Shown here: piece after piece, positions 9,529-19,476 of the stretch
Position numbering within the stretch: the first letter of the stretch is position 1
Layout: each line of letters begins with the position of its first letter
Source: an uncultured Bacteroidales bacterium
GTDB taxonomy: Bacteria > Bacteroidota > Bacteroidia > Bacteroidales > P3
DNA: 64,000 nt
Assembly: GCA_905234695.1 (NCBI GenBank)
Contig: CAJOHZ010000021.1
Location: 1-64,000 of the forward strand
Direction of reading: 5' to 3'
Program-made: the position numbers and the translations under genes
The notes under the pieces: model-generated
Told to the model about the DNA's origin: nothing
The model's database searches: none
What the model saw: the letters and a program-made list of their open reading frames with translations, nothing else

Positions 9529-11018
9529 AAAGAGTGGCATGGATTCTGCTGGCAGTGTGCGCCTGCCTGACCACCCATGGGCAAGTGTCGCCGTTGGACT
9601 TCGGATTGCACGAAGTCACCTCCGACAGTGCCCGTTATTGGGTATTGTACAACACCCACCGCACCGCCGCCGACTCAGGTTGGACGGTGAGTTACAAAGG
9701 CATCGACACGATACTGATAAGCATTCCATCCGATGCAAAAAGCCTGCCACTGACAGACAGCAACGATTTCGGACATGTGGTACTTGTGGTCAAGAATAAC
9801 GCCCGCAACCTGTTCCTTTTTACCTCCACCCCCAAGATGGTACCCCTGTCCTACCCCGACATCGAGGGGCTGAATGACGCCATTGACGAGGGACGTTATT
9901 TCGCCCTCGACACCTTGCGCGAAGGTCGATGGTTGCTGGAGGTGACCGACAGTACCCTGTGGGTGGACAACCGCGAAGACCACACCTATGGCCATTACCG
10001 TAACGAGTTGATCCGAGTAAGCGACGGTCTCAGCACCGACCTCCCAGCCATGCCCTATAGCGGCACCGACTCGCGCCCCCACCTTCGCGGACGGCGTGTG
10101 GACGGCGACCTGCCATTCCTCTTCGCCAACCTCACCCTGATTCGCGACAGCGGAGCCTCCTGCCGAACCTACCTTCTTGATGTGGAGAACCGCCAGAAGG
10201 TGACGCTACGAGGCATCGTTGTGTCCACCCCGATAAATCCCAAGATGGTGAGCGACGCCATCATCAAGGTGTACAACTGCGCGGAGGTAGAGCTGGACTC
10301 TGTGGTTCTGTGGGGCAGCTACTCCCGCCCCAACCACTCGGGATACGGACTAGTGATGAACAATCTGCGCGACACCCGCGTGCGACGACTCACCGCCGTA
10401 TCGCCCTGGGGCATCTTCGGCACCAACAACATGTACAACACACTGATGGAGGATTGCGACTTCAACCGCTTCGACATACACTGCTATGGACGCGACGTAA
10501 CCTTCCGCAACTGCCGCCAAAGAAACGGATACAACCAGTTTTCATCAGTAGTGGGGAACATCGTGTTTGACCACTGCCTGTTCGACAACTTCACCCCGGT
10601 GTTGATAGAAGACTCATATAACGCCTACACCCATTTCGTACTGCACATGGACAGCTGCCAGTGGTGGCTGACCAGGGACTGCCACACATTGATGCACGCC
10701 GGACGGCTGGGATTCAACCCAAATACTCGCAAAGAACTACAAACACCCAGTCTGCCCGATATCGAGATAGAAGGATTGACAACCCACACGCCTAAAAACG
10801 TAAAAGAGCTGAGGCTATTCTACTACTCGGGAAAGAAACCGCAAACCACACCCATCGGAGGCATAGGTCATATTGAACTGCGTGGATGGCAGGAGACGGG
10901 AAAGAAGGTCTCCGTCAAGTACTCCAACAAAAAGGTTCAACTGCAGCAAGAGGTACACATCACAATGCCTGATGTGGCAGGCGAGCAGTTGGAAGAACGC
11001 ATTGTACAGACGCTGTAA
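9525..11018 (+). CDS. Exported protein, predicted right-handed beta-helix, function unknown
   Basis: The start is the ATG at 9525, which overlaps the symporter stop and follows a strong GGAGGAGG ribosome binding site; the ORF-track start at 9510 (TTG) lies inside that site. The N-terminus MKRVAWILLAVCACLTTHG is a signal peptide, possibly with a poor lipobox. From roughly residue 150 to 400, short strands with recurring asparagine turns and stacked hydrophobics (DAIIKVYNCAEVELDSV, VTFRNCRQRNGYNQF, GNIVFDHCLF) suggest a pectate-lyase-like parallel beta-helix. No catalytic motif is evident. Co-transcription with the symporter is likely from the 4-bp overlap, but no functional link is obvious. 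Confidence 0.7.
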   Translation: MKRVAWILLAVCACLTTHGQVSPLDFGLHEVTSDSARYWVLYNTHRTAADSGWTVSYKGIDTILISIPSDAKSLPLTDSNDFGHVVLVVKNNARNLFLFTSTPKMVPLSYPDIEGLNDAIDEGRYFALDTLREGRWLLEVTDSTLWVDNREDHTYGHYRNELIRVSDGLSTDLPAMPYSGTDSRPHLRGRRVDGDLPFLFANLTLIRDSGASCRTYLLDVENRQKVTLRGIVVSTPINPKMVSDAIIKVYNCAEVELDSVVLWGSYSRPNHSGYGLVMNNLRDTRVRRLTAVSPWGIFGTNNMYNTLMEDCDFNRFDIHCYGRDVTFRNCRQRNGYNQFSSVVGNIVFDHCLFDNFTPVLIEDSYNAYTHFVLHMDSCQWWLTRDCHTLMHAGRLGFNPNTRKELQTPSLPDIEIEGLTTHTPKNVKELRLFYYSGKKPQTTPIGGIGHIELRGWQETGKKVSVKYSNKKVQLQQEVHITMPDVAGEQLEERIVQTL

Positions 11019-11075
11019 ATCAGAAAGAAATACCAAAACATTGTCTTAAAAAGACACAGAATGGGAAAAAAATCG

Positions 11076-11083
11076 TACCTTTG
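11076..11083 (+). promoter_or_regulatory. -7 box TACCTTTG upstream of the Ser/Arg-rich protein
   Basis: TACCTTTG matches TAnnTTTG and is followed by an A-rich leader to the start at 11145. No convincing -33 TTTG is seen at the right distance. Confidence 0.5.
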
Positions 11084-11144
11084 CAAAAAAATAAATCACT
11101 CACAAAAGATACATAATCTAAAAGAACCCCTAAAATAGCTTATC

Positions 11145-12350
11145 ATGAAAAAGATTGTCTTGATGCTGGCAATGACATTGGCGATGATGACCGCCGCTGC
11201 CTCCAACACATTGTACTTCACCTACAACCAAGCTTTGAGATCGGTCTCGTTCCTCAACAATCAGGACGAACTGATGATTTACTGCGGCTATGAGGATGAA
11301 CTGCCCACCTACGTACTTGTCAATGAAGTCTGGGCCGAACAAATCTCGTCGTCGTACTACGAAATCTGGCTCTATGGCTACGATGCCTATACCGGTGAAG
11401 AAATCTATATGCCGATTGACATGGAATGCATCTGGCTGGTGCGCAACAAAACAATCTACAGCGCCGCCCAGTACCTGCGGTTCCGCAGCACCCATCCGAG
11501 GCCGGTATTCACATGGGCGATGCCCCGCTACAATCCCTTTGTAAGGGCTCCAAGACCCATTACCTACTACTACACCTACCACTATGACATCCACCGTCCG
11601 GGTTGGCATTTCCACCACCATCCCGACATGCACTACCATCCCTACTATTGCCGCAAACCCCATATGCCCGCCCCGATGCCTCCTGTTCCCTTCACTCCCG
11701 GCAAGGATCGTCCCGGCTATCGCCAAATCAGCAAGGGCAACAACGGGGAAATAGGCTACGAGTACATTCCCACCAACACCACCGGCAATATCACTGCCAG
11801 TCGCTCGAAGGTGATTGTACAGAACGATCCCACATCGCGTAGCGGAAACCGTATCACCAGCAGCCGCAGCAACAACACGGTGACCACCACTGACCGTCTG
11901 ACGGGCAGCCGTTCGACTTCGCAGGCCCCGGATGTCACCCAGTCGCGTAGCAGCAACTCATCCAGCCGCAGTTCGGCTGCAAGCTCTTCCCGCAGCAACA
12001 ACAGCACTGCCACCAGCAGTTCGTCAAGCCGCAGCAACGCCACTGGCAGCTCGCGCAGCAGCAACAGCAGTAAGAGCACGGGTACTACATCTCGCAGCGA
12101 CAACAATTCGCGCAGTTCCTCGGCCAGTAGCTCACGCAGCAGCAACAGCAGCACAGGTTCCACGAATTCCCGCAGCACGTCGGCTAGTTCGTCTCGCAGC
12201 AGCAACAGCAGCACAGGCACCACGACTTCCCGTAGTTCGTCGGCCAGCTCTACACGCAGCAGCGACAACCGCACAGGCACCACGACCTCCAGAGGCACCT
12301 CCTCCACTAGTTCCCGCGGTACTACGACCTCCCAAAGAAATAGTAGATAA
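11145..12350 (+). CDS. Secreted protein with Ser/Arg-rich low-complexity C-terminal half
   Basis: The protein has 401 aa and a clear signal peptide (MKKIVLMLAMTLAMMTAAAS). The first 130 residues look globular. Residues ~140-185 are a Tyr/His/Pro-rich stretch (YYYTYHYDIHRPGWHFHHHP). From about residue 220 to the end the chain is almost only Ser, Arg, Asn and Thr, with repeated SRSSNSS and SRSS units. That tail is strongly basic and probably disordered; it could bind nucleic acid, phosphate-rich polymers or the cell surface. The His-rich patch could bind metal. No known domain is recognised. Its own -7 box lies upstream, and the nucleoside phosphorylase starts 3 bp after its stop, so it appears to head that small operon. 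Confidence 0.75.
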   Translation: MKKIVLMLAMTLAMMTAAASNTLYFTYNQALRSVSFLNNQDELMIYCGYEDELPTYVLVNEVWAEQISSSYYEIWLYGYDAYTGEEIYMPIDMECIWLVRNKTIYSAAQYLRFRSTHPRPVFTWAMPRYNPFVRAPRPITYYYTYHYDIHRPGWHFHHHPDMHYHPYYCRKPHMPAPMPPVPFTPGKDRPGYRQISKGNNGEIGYEYIPTNTTGNITASRSKVIVQNDPTSRSGNRITSSRSNNTVTTTDRLTGSRSTSQAPDVTQSRSSNSSSRSSAASSSRSNNSTATSSSSSRSNATGSSRSSNSSKSTGTTSRSDNNSRSSSASSSRSSNSSTGSTNSRSTSASSSRSSNSSTGTTTSRSSSASSTRSSDNRTGTTTSRGTSSTSSRGTTTSQRNSR

Positions 12351-12353
12351 CTA

Positions 12354-13232
12354 ATGAACAATAAAGAAAGCGAATTGGTATTGGCTCCCGACGGGAGCCT
12401 TTACCATATACACATGACTGGCGAAACGCTAGCCGACGACATCTTTCTGGTCGGTGACCCCGACCGGGTGAATATGTTCAAAGGCATATTCGACAGCGTG
12501 GAATACGAGTCGTGCAATCGGGAACTGCATGCCTTGACAGGCCGCTACCACGGCCATCGTTTCACCGCCCTGTCCACCGGCATGGGCTGCGACAACATTG
12601 ACATCGTGGCCACCGAACTGGATGCCGCCGCCAACTGCGACCTCACCACCCGTACCGCCCTGCCCACCCACCGCACACTGCGAATGATACGCATCGGCAC
12701 CAGCGGCTCGTTGCAGGCCCATATCGACTGCGGAAGCCTTGTGGCAGCCCAGTATGCCATCGGCATGGACGGCCTGCTGAATTACTACCGACATGATTCC
12801 AACGGATTCGAACCAGAGATGCAACAGGCGTTCTGCCAACACATGCAACTGGGCCACGACCTCGCCACCCCCTATTGTGTACGAGGTAGCCAGCAATTAT
12901 TGGAGGCTGTGGCCACCGATATGCACAAAGGCATTACCGTCACCGCCGGCGGCTTCTATGGACCCCAGGGACGCAACATACGGCTGGCACCTGCCATCGA
13001 CAATCTTAACGAACGGCTAGCAGAGTTCCGTTGGGAGGGAGTTCCCGTCACCAACCTCGAAATGGAAACTTCGGCCATCTACGGCTTCGCGCAGGCGTTG
13101 GGACACCAGGCCCTCACCGTATGCCTGATTATCGCCAACCGTCCCACAGGCCGTTTCCTGAACGATTACCATACCCCCATGCGCAACGCCATCGGGACCA
13201 TCATTGAACGCTGCTCCCTCCTCGGAGCGTAA
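12354..13232 (+). CDS. Nucleoside phosphorylase (uridine phosphorylase-like)
   Basis: A member of the PNP/UDP phosphorylase superfamily, which splits nucleosides with phosphate to base and pentose-1-phosphate for salvage. At 292 aa it is somewhat longer than E. coli Udp. Visible family features are LVGDPDRV near residue 37 (phosphate-binding region), ALSTGMGCDNIDIVATEL (the usual GMG block), MIRIGTSGSLQ and the C-terminal VTNLEMETSAIYGFA, where Glu-Met-Glu contacts the ribose. Specificity for uridine is an inference from overall resemblance. The start lies 3 bp after the upstream stop, indicating coupling. Confidence 0.85.
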   Translation: MNNKESELVLAPDGSLYHIHMTGETLADDIFLVGDPDRVNMFKGIFDSVEYESCNRELHALTGRYHGHRFTALSTGMGCDNIDIVATELDAAANCDLTTRTALPTHRTLRMIRIGTSGSLQAHIDCGSLVAAQYAIGMDGLLNYYRHDSNGFEPEMQQAFCQHMQLGHDLATPYCVRGSQQLLEAVATDMHKGITVTAGGFYGPQGRNIRLAPAIDNLNERLAEFRWEGVPVTNLEMETSAIYGFAQALGHQALTVCLIIANRPTGRFLNDYHTPMRNAIGTIIERCSLLGA

Positions 13233-13252
13233 CCCTCAATCCAATCCACACC

Positions 13253-13723
13253 ATGAAAAGAATCCTCTTCGCCCTGTTGGTATTTCTATTTTCAGTATGC
13301 AGTTTTCAATATGCGGCGGCCCAAGCACCCCCGGACTACATTCCTGAACAGTTGAACCGCGACTCACACCATATCATCCAGTCGCTAGGGGCTTTTGTGG
13401 GCAACGAGCGGGCCGAAAGCCAGTCGTTCGACATCACCTATATGCCCGCCGGAAACGGCGTGGAGGGTGTGATGATTATCAACACTGCCGACTACCGCTG
13501 TACCTTCAAACTCGATGCCCAATACGACCTGTGCTACGAACTGCTTATCGACATCCGCACACAAGAGTTCCTCACCGAATTCTACAGACTCTTCAACAGT
13601 TACCCCACCGAGAATATGGACGGGTACCGTATCATGCGGTTCGGGAACGAACGCCTGCGCATCACGGAGGCTCCCTCTACAACCTCCCGCTACCGCTCTT
13701 TCCGATTCTTGATTGATAATTAA
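13253..13723 (+). CDS. Small exported protein of unknown function
   Basis: This 156-aa protein has a signal peptide (MKRILFALLVFLFSVCSFQYAAAQ) with a plausible signal peptidase I site after AAA. The mature part of about 130 residues is mixed alpha/beta with no motif I recognise. It starts 20 bp after the phosphorylase stop, so it is probably the third gene of that operon. Confidence 0.65.
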   Translation: MKRILFALLVFLFSVCSFQYAAAQAPPDYIPEQLNRDSHHIIQSLGAFVGNERAESQSFDITYMPAGNGVEGVMIINTADYRCTFKLDAQYDLCYELLIDIRTQEFLTEFYRLFNSYPTENMDGYRIMRFGNERLRITEAPSTTSRYRSFRFLIDN

Positions 13724-13745
13724 TATAATCGAATTAATAGAAGTA

Positions 13746-15563
13746 ATGGAACACATAAATCAAAAAATTCTATTGATAGGAATTGTATCTGCAGCCTTAA
13801 TCATGACATCACTTTGCGGATGCAAGAAAGATAAGATAATTCAAGAGATTGTAGATACCCCTGAAAACGTCACTATGAATTGCGGTGTCGAGATTGCCGG
13901 CATTGACCCTAGTGGGTTAAAAATACTGACACCGATTGACGGTGCTGAAATCTCCTCGGGAATTACCGAATTACAATTCGTTAAAAACGATATGCCACAG
14001 TCAATTTTTGTGCTAGACTCCAACGACAACATCAGAATGTTATATAAGGGTATCATCCAACAAAATGGAACAGTCCACATTGATGCCCACAGTACAGCAT
14101 TGGCTCTAACAGTTTGCAATCCCATCGTGGCCATGCTTTGCGACTCTAATTTCTCTGAAACAGTCTCATATATTGAAAACCTCGCATCCTTTACCGAATT
14201 CGAAAACATCGTTGAATCTCAGATTGTGTCCGGGGCCGACATCTTCGACACAAACAACACTGTTTTGTTGAATGGAATCCAAGCCATATATAATGAACTA
14301 CTCGGTTCGGGTGAGGACACAATTCCCACGAAAGGAGTCGACCCCTGGAATTGCGTGAATCACTATCCACTTAAATGCGAATACGTGTCTAATGGAGACC
14401 CATCAACAGTATGGATAAGCAATTACTCGTTATGTCCTACATACTTCGGCACCCTTACCGCGGAGGGCGCAGACCCACAAAACCTCACGATTCGCACCAT
14501 TGGGAGTTACTCTTTAACAACAGCAACAATTAACCTCTTGGTTGGTAACGATGTAATATATGGAGAGCAGAAATATGTCGGCCTCGCCAAGGGCGTAGAC
14601 AATAGCATAGTATTAACGAATCTCCACAGCACCAAGGCGATTGTAGACATAGGTGCGCACTACGTCAATGATGTCTTGGATATTCTTCCGCTCCCCTTGC
14701 CAGACAACTTGAAAACCACTTTATCAACTATGGTCGGACAGTACATCGCCAATGCGGTATCCAACGTAACGACAAGCGATGACAACACCATGTGGGCAAT
14801 AGCAAAATCCATTGGGATTACTAGTGTAGACATTATCAAGGACGAGCTATTGAAATATATTGCACAAGGAGTATGGCAAGAACTCTCAACAACATATAGC
14901 GAGGAGGTCATTAAGAAGGTTATTGGGAAAGTATTTGCATGGTATAATGCGGTTGCTGGTACTGGCAACGCCGGAATACGAACATACTGCCTAATAAAAT
15001 ATCCCAATGATATTTCGTTCTGCCTGCACCACGGATATGACACACGCATCAAAAATTACTTTGTACTACCCTGTGGGAACAACAGTGTCAATTGTCAGAA
15101 CTATTCAATCCATCAATACCCATACAAACAAGGATTCGAGAACAATTTAGGGTGCTGGACCTATAACGGCTGGTCTGGTTTTAATTCCGACGGCTACTAC
15201 CATGGCAATGGTGCTCACACAGGAAAAGGAATGATTGAACTGAACTCAACAAAAATAGAATCGGATAACTATCGGTCATCGGATATCACATCTCCACCAA
15301 TTGAACTTGGAAACAATCCCGCCACACTATCTTTTTACTATCGAGGTGATATATACAATCAAGTCACTGTATGCTTTTTCAAGACCGACGGCAGTTCCTC
15401 TTTTAATATGTTCCGCCCATATCCGAATTGGTCTTTCGCAAGATTTGATCTCCCAAAAGGAACGAACAGAATATGGATTGTAAATGAAGACTACGGAAAC
15501 GAAGTGGGAGTCATCAGAACCACTTATATCGACGATATAAAAATTACACTGAACAACCATTAA
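13746..15563 (+). CDS. Lipoprotein with C-terminal jelly-roll (choice-of-anchor J-like) module
   Basis: I choose the ATG at 13746 (MEHINQKILLIGIVSAALIM) over the TTG at 13713, giving 605 aa with a lipobox TSLCGC about 27 residues in. The central 400 residues are unfamiliar. From about residue 460 to the end, YKQGFENNLGCWTYNGW... to TTYIDDIKITL has the same pattern as the jelly-roll modules of the 1-4944 protein, which usually bind sugars or act as adhesion modules. The lipidated N-terminus puts it in a membrane, probably the outer membrane. Its DNA is clearly richer in A+T than its neighbours and uses more AAT/ATA/TTA codons, which suggests recent acquisition. Confidence 0.7.
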   Translation: MEHINQKILLIGIVSAALIMTSLCGCKKDKIIQEIVDTPENVTMNCGVEIAGIDPSGLKILTPIDGAEISSGITELQFVKNDMPQSIFVLDSNDNIRMLYKGIIQQNGTVHIDAHSTALALTVCNPIVAMLCDSNFSETVSYIENLASFTEFENIVESQIVSGADIFDTNNTVLLNGIQAIYNELLGSGEDTIPTKGVDPWNCVNHYPLKCEYVSNGDPSTVWISNYSLCPTYFGTLTAEGADPQNLTIRTIGSYSLTTATINLLVGNDVIYGEQKYVGLAKGVDNSIVLTNLHSTKAIVDIGAHYVNDVLDILPLPLPDNLKTTLSTMVGQYIANAVSNVTTSDDNTMWAIAKSIGITSVDIIKDELLKYIAQGVWQELSTTYSEEVIKKVIGKVFAWYNAVAGTGNAGIRTYCLIKYPNDISFCLHHGYDTRIKNYFVLPCGNNSVNCQNYSIHQYPYKQGFENNLGCWTYNGWSGFNSDGYYHGNGAHTGKGMIELNSTKIESDNYRSSDITSPPIELGNNPATLSFYYRGDIYNQVTVCFFKTDGSSSFNMFRPYPNWSFARFDLPKGTNRIWIVNEDYGNEVGVIRTTYIDDIKITLNNH

Positions 15564-15623
15564 GACTGTTTCATCGTCTGAATACGATAATGTTTGAAAA
15601 ACGCAGCACCCAATACCCATCAT

Positions 15624-15631
15624 AATCTTTG
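15624..15631 (+). promoter_or_regulatory. Weak -7-like box AATCTTTG upstream of typA
   Basis: AATCTTTG differs from TAnnTTTG at the first base and lies 43 bp upstream of the chosen typA start. A TTTG at 15593-15596 is farther upstream than the usual -33 spacing. Confidence 0.3.
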
Positions 15632-15674
15632 CGGCCAACAATTCACGCAATCTATTGAAATACAAACCGATACA

Positions 15675-17510
15675 ATGCAAAACATTAGAAATATCGCCAT
15701 TATTGCGCATGTCGACCACGGGAAAACCACGTTGGTCGACCGTATGCTGCACCAGGCACAACTCTTCAGAGAGAACCAAGAGACCAACGACCTTATCCTG
15801 GACAACAACGACTTGGAACGCGAACGCGGAATCACCATCTTGTCCAAGAACGTATCCATAAGGTACAAAGGGTATAAAATCAACATCATCGACACCCCTG
15901 GCCACAGCGATTTCGGTGGCGAGGTGGAGCGTGTGCTGAATATGGCCGACGGTGTGCTGCTGGTGGTGGATGCCTTTGAAGGCCCCATGCCACAAACCCG
16001 TTTCGTCCTGCAGAAAGCCATCGAACTGAGGCTGAAGCCCATCGTGGTCATCAACAAGGTCGACAAGCCCAACTGCGACCCCGAGCAGACGCAAGAGGCC
16101 GTCTTTGACCTCATGTTCAACCTCGGAGCCAACAACGACCAGCTGGACTTCCCCACCGCCTACGGCTCCGCCAAGCAGGGCTGGATGGGCGAAGACTGGC
16201 GCACCCCGACGGACGACATCACCTACCTCATGGACCTCATCATCAAACATATCCCCTCGCCTATCGTGCCCGAAGGGAATACACAGATGATGATTTCATC
16301 GCTCGACTACAGCAGCTACTTGGGCCGCATCGCCGTGGGACGACTGCACCGCGGTACTCTGCAGGCCGGACAACCCATCGCCTTGGTCAAACGCGACGGC
16401 TCACATATCACCAGCAAGATAAAAGAGCTCTACACCTTTGAAGGGCTGGGTAAAGAACGCACCAAGAACGTAGTGGAGGCTGGCGAAATATGCGCCGTAC
16501 TCCTTGACCTCGATAAAAACATCATGTTCGAGATTGGCGACACCATTTGCGACAGCGAGAATCCCGAGCCGCTACCCCCCATCAAGGTTGACGAGCCCAC
16601 AATGAGCATGCTCTTCACCATCAACAACTCGCCTTTCTTCGGCAAAGAGGGTAAATATGTCACCAGCCGCCACATCCGTGAACGCCTGTACAAGGAGTTG
16701 GAAAAGAACCTGGCCCTACGGGTGGAAGAGACCTCCTCGCCCGATGCGCTACTGGTATACGGACGCGGCATCCTACACCTCTCCATCCTCATCGAGACTA
16801 TGCGCCGCGAAGGCTACGAGTTGCAGGTGGGACAGCCCAAGGTCATCATCAAAGAGATTGACGGGCAGAAATGCGAACCCGTCGAACAGCTCACCGTGCT
16901 GGTGCCCGAGGAACTCTCCAGCAAGGTCATCGACGTCGTCACCCGCCGCAAGGGCGAGGTAGGCACCATCGACACCAAGGGCGACCGAGTACAGCTGGAT
17001 TTCACCATCCCCTCGCGCGGCATCATCGGCCTGCGCAACACACTGCTCACAGCCACCAACGGAGAGGCGGTCATCGCCCACCGTTTCCTCGAATTCCAGC
17101 CTTGGAAAGGCGACATGGATGATCATAAATATGGTGCCCTCATCGCCAAAGAGACCGGCGAAGCCACGGCATACAGCATCAGCAAGCTGCAAGACCGCGG
17201 CCCATTCTTCATCGAGCCGGGCGAGCATGTCTATAGCGGACAGGTCATCGGCGAGAGCCTACGACCCGGCAACGACATTGTTATCAATGTTGTCACCGCC
17301 AAGAACCTCACCAACATGCGAACCAAAAGCGCCGATGAGAAATCCACATGCACCCCAGCCATCAAGTTCAGTCTGGAGGAAGCCATGGAATATATTCGTG
17401 ATGACGAATATCTGGAAATCACCCCGACGAGTCTCCGCATACGCAAGATTATCCTCGACGAGATAGAAAGAAAACGCGCCCGTATAGCCGCAGGACTGAG
17501 TGCGGAATAG
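15675..17510 (+). CDS. typA: Translational GTPase TypA/BipA
   Basis: A ribosome-binding GTPase of the EF-G/LepA superfamily involved in ribosome assembly and stress adaptation. The start is the ATG at 15675 ([20 protein letters not shown]), giving 611 aa, the usual TypA length; the longer ORF only adds leader. G1 is AHVDHGKTT at residues 11-19, G2 falls in ERERGITI, G3 is DTPGHSDF and G4 is NKVDKP. Domain II, the EF-G-like domain and the TypA-specific C-terminal domain ([19 protein letters not shown]) follow in order. The gene stands alone on the plus strand, converging with the minus-strand operon that ends at 17525. Confidence 0.97.
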   Translation: MQNIRNIAIIAHVDHGKTTLVDRMLHQAQLFRENQETNDLILDNNDLERERGITILSKNVSIRYKGYKINIIDTPGHSDFGGEVERVLNMADGVLLVVDAFEGPMPQTRFVLQKAIELRLKPIVVINKVDKPNCDPEQTQEAVFDLMFNLGANNDQLDFPTAYGSAKQGWMGEDWRTPTDDITYLMDLIIKHIPSPIVPEGNTQMMISSLDYSSYLGRIAVGRLHRGTLQAGQPIALVKRDGSHITSKIKELYTFEGLGKERTKNVVEAGEICAVLLDLDKNIMFEIGDTICDSENPEPLPPIKVDEPTMSMLFTINNSPFFGKEGKYVTSRHIRERLYKELEKNLALRVEETSSPDALLVYGRGILHLSILIETMRREGYELQVGQPKVIIKEIDGQKCEPVEQLTVLVPEELSSKVIDVVTRRKGEVGTIDTKGDRVQLDFTIPSRGIIGLRNTLLTATNGEAVIAHRFLEFQPWKGDMDDHKYGALIAKETGEATAYSISKLQDRGPFFIEPGEHVYSGQVIGESLRPGNDIVINVVTAKNLTNMRTKSADEKSTCTPAIKFSLEEAMEYIRDDEYLEITPTSLRIRKIILDEIERKRARIAAGLSAE

Positions 17511-17524
17511 CAAAGCACGCAGAA

Positions 17525-18691
17525 CTACGGTTCCTGTCGGTATTTTTTAACCGACTTCTGCATTATCTTCTGGAAAGAGTTTTCGAACGTTTCCCGGTCA
17601 AGATAACCACATTTGTGCGCCAAACGAGTCAAATCATCAGGGTCGTTAGTGCGATATTGCCGTCCCTGTTCGTCCAGAATGTGGGTAGCATATTCTATAC
17701 GAAGGATATCAATATATTCGGAGAAGTTCGTCTCATACATGCTGTGTACGGCATTAATAATATCATCCTCTGAAACGCTGAAGTGGTCGGCTAAAATATA
17801 CACCGACAAGTCGGGGTCCAAGTAAGCCTTGGAATCCACCACATATTCAGTCAGCTTACGGCCAAGGGACTCCAGATTACGGCGTGGTTGTTCTGTCAGG
17901 CGTTGTTTCTTCTCGGTAAGCACCTCAACACCAATGGGCGTGCGGAAAGCAAAGTAGCCTATTAAGAACATGTCCACGGCCTGCATGATAGCTCCAATGG
18001 CAGTTCCCAGAATAGGTCGCGGGGAGTTGAAAGGATACATAATATAGCTGAGCACCACAAAGAAGCAATTGAGAGCCACAAAGAGGTAAGTACCCAGCAA
18101 ATCGGCGCGGTGGAGTCTGTTGACGGTAAAATAATCGTCGAGCAACCGACTGAAGCGGTTGATGCGTATGAGGCTGTATACACCCACAAAGGTCGTTTCG
18201 ACGATGATAAAGAGCCAATAGAGGTAGTAGTGCACCGCAACGATGAGGTTGTAGCGCCAGCTGCCAGCAAAGAAAAGATGGGCTATACCCTCGGACCCGC
18301 GCTGAATCCACAGGCGGTACATGTCGGCACCACCAATGAATGTCGATACCGCTATAAGGATCACCACCACCATTGCCGACATAACGAGCACATTGAGTTG
18401 CGCCAGCGGCGGACGGGCCTCTCCAGTATCGGTCAAATTAGTGACTGCTGCCTGAATGAGCGGCGGAGTGAACATTGAAAGTATCATGAACATGATAACA
18501 AGCAAATACTCGCCTTTGAGGAAGCTATTGAAGAAGGTGCTATAAATGATGACGGCCAGCGACATCGACATTAATGCCGACATGATGAGCCACTGTGCAC
18601 CGAGCACACGGCGTTTGAAAAAGAGCGTCACAAAAGGCCAATAGAGCGACGAAAGGCCCAGAAGAAAATATATCAATGCTATCGGTGTCAT
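17525..18691 (-). CDS. Membrane protein with C-terminal AraC-type DNA-binding domain
   Basis: The 388-aa protein begins with about six or seven hydrophobic helices (residues ~5-240). It ends with a region like an AraC/XylS double helix-turn-helix (residues ~285-385): LSVYILADHFSVSEDDI and then LTRLAHKCGYLDRETFENSFQKIMQKSVKKY. The 7TM-AraC layout occurs in Bacteroidota, where the membrane part is thought to sense an extracellular or membrane signal and the tail to act on transcription. Its start overlaps the end of the upstream 7TM gene by 4 bp, and it is the last gene of the sufB operon. The ligand is unknown. Confidence 0.75.
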   Translation of the reverse strand: MTPIALIYFLLGLSSLYWPFVTLFFKRRVLGAQWLIMSALMSMSLAVIIYSTFFNSFLKGEYLLVIMFMILSMFTPPLIQAAVTNLTDTGEARPPLAQLNVLVMSAMVVVILIAVSTFIGGADMYRLWIQRGSEGIAHLFFAGSWRYNLIVAVHYYLYWLFIIVETTFVGVYSLIRINRFSRLLDDYFTVNRLHRADLLGTYLFVALNCFFVVLSYIMYPFNSPRPILGTAIGAIMQAVDMFLIGYFAFRTPIGVEVLTEKKQRLTEQPRRNLESLGRKLTEYVVDSKAYLDPDLSVYILADHFSVSEDDIINAVHSMYETNFSEYIDILRIEYATHILDEQGRQYRTNDPDDLTRLAHKCGYLDRETFENSFQKIMQKSVKKYRQEP

Positions 18692-19476
18692 GACTGTTGG
18701 TTTTTATTGCGTAAATAGTCGGTTAGATAACGGGCATCATATTTCATGCGATATGTTAAACGGCCAGTTATAAACTGCACCACCGCCAACAACACCACAC
18801 CAACAATGAGCCAGTATTTATAGTAAGGCGGCCTCATATAGCTTGCATAGTATATAAATCCGGCCAGCGGAACGAAGATCCATACTATAATATTGTAGTC
18901 CCGCATATTATAGTTCATATCCTCGGCATAGAAGCTGTTGTACCGACGCTGAAAGCGGCGTATTTTCACCGTGGAGATAATTACCAGTATAAACGAATAA
19001 ACTATGAGCACTGTAGGGAAGACTCCATATTTCCATATAAGCATGAATGTCCATGCAGGATCTTCTTTACTCCAGACGAGGCCATATTCCCGGTAAGCGC
19101 GACACATCTCATCGTAGCGACGGGGACCGAGCCAGAACACTGCGATAGTGAGACCGATGACAAACAGCAGCGGAATCAAAAAAACACGCCTCTGCTCCAG
19201 CGTGGCGCCACGGGCCTCAGTATACGAACAGATGCCAATATAATACATCGGACCGCAAACCACAGCCAGTACCTCAAACGTATATGTATAGATAAAAATC
19301 TGTTCTTCCTGTCCTCGAAAAAAGACGCCGTAAACAGTCATGGCGACAGACTCTATCAAAAGCATCAGGCTCATTACCACCTGTGACCTTGTGGGGTGGC
19401 GGTGTCCTGTCACGATAACCAGTGCCCACACTGCCGAGACAAGCGCCGGCAAAAACAAAATGTAACTCCAATTCAT
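18688..19476 (-). CDS. Seven-helix membrane protein, 7TM-AraC sensor-like without DNA-binding domain
   Basis: The 262-aa protein has about seven hydrophobic segments and resembles the membrane half of the adjacent 7TM-AraC protein in length and helix layout. It stops after the last helix at GRLTYRMKYDARYLTDYLRNKNQQS, with no helix-turn-helix. It overlaps ispG upstream and the 7TM-AraC gene downstream by 4 bp each, so it is translationally coupled to both. It may be a split partner or co-sensor of the downstream regulator; that is inference from context. Confidence 0.6.
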   Translation of the reverse strand: MNWSYILFLPALVSAVWALVIVTGHRHPTRSQVVMSLMLLIESVAMTVYGVFFRGQEEQIFIYTYTFEVLAVVCGPMYYIGICSYTEARGATLEQRRVFLIPLLFVIGLTIAVFWLGPRRYDEMCRAYREYGLVWSKEDPAWTFMLIWKYGVFPTVLIVYSFILVIISTVKIRRFQRRYNSFYAEDMNYNMRDYNIIVWIFVPLAGFIYYASYMRPPYYKYWLIVGVVLLAVVQFITGRLTYRMKYDARYLTDYLRNKNQQS

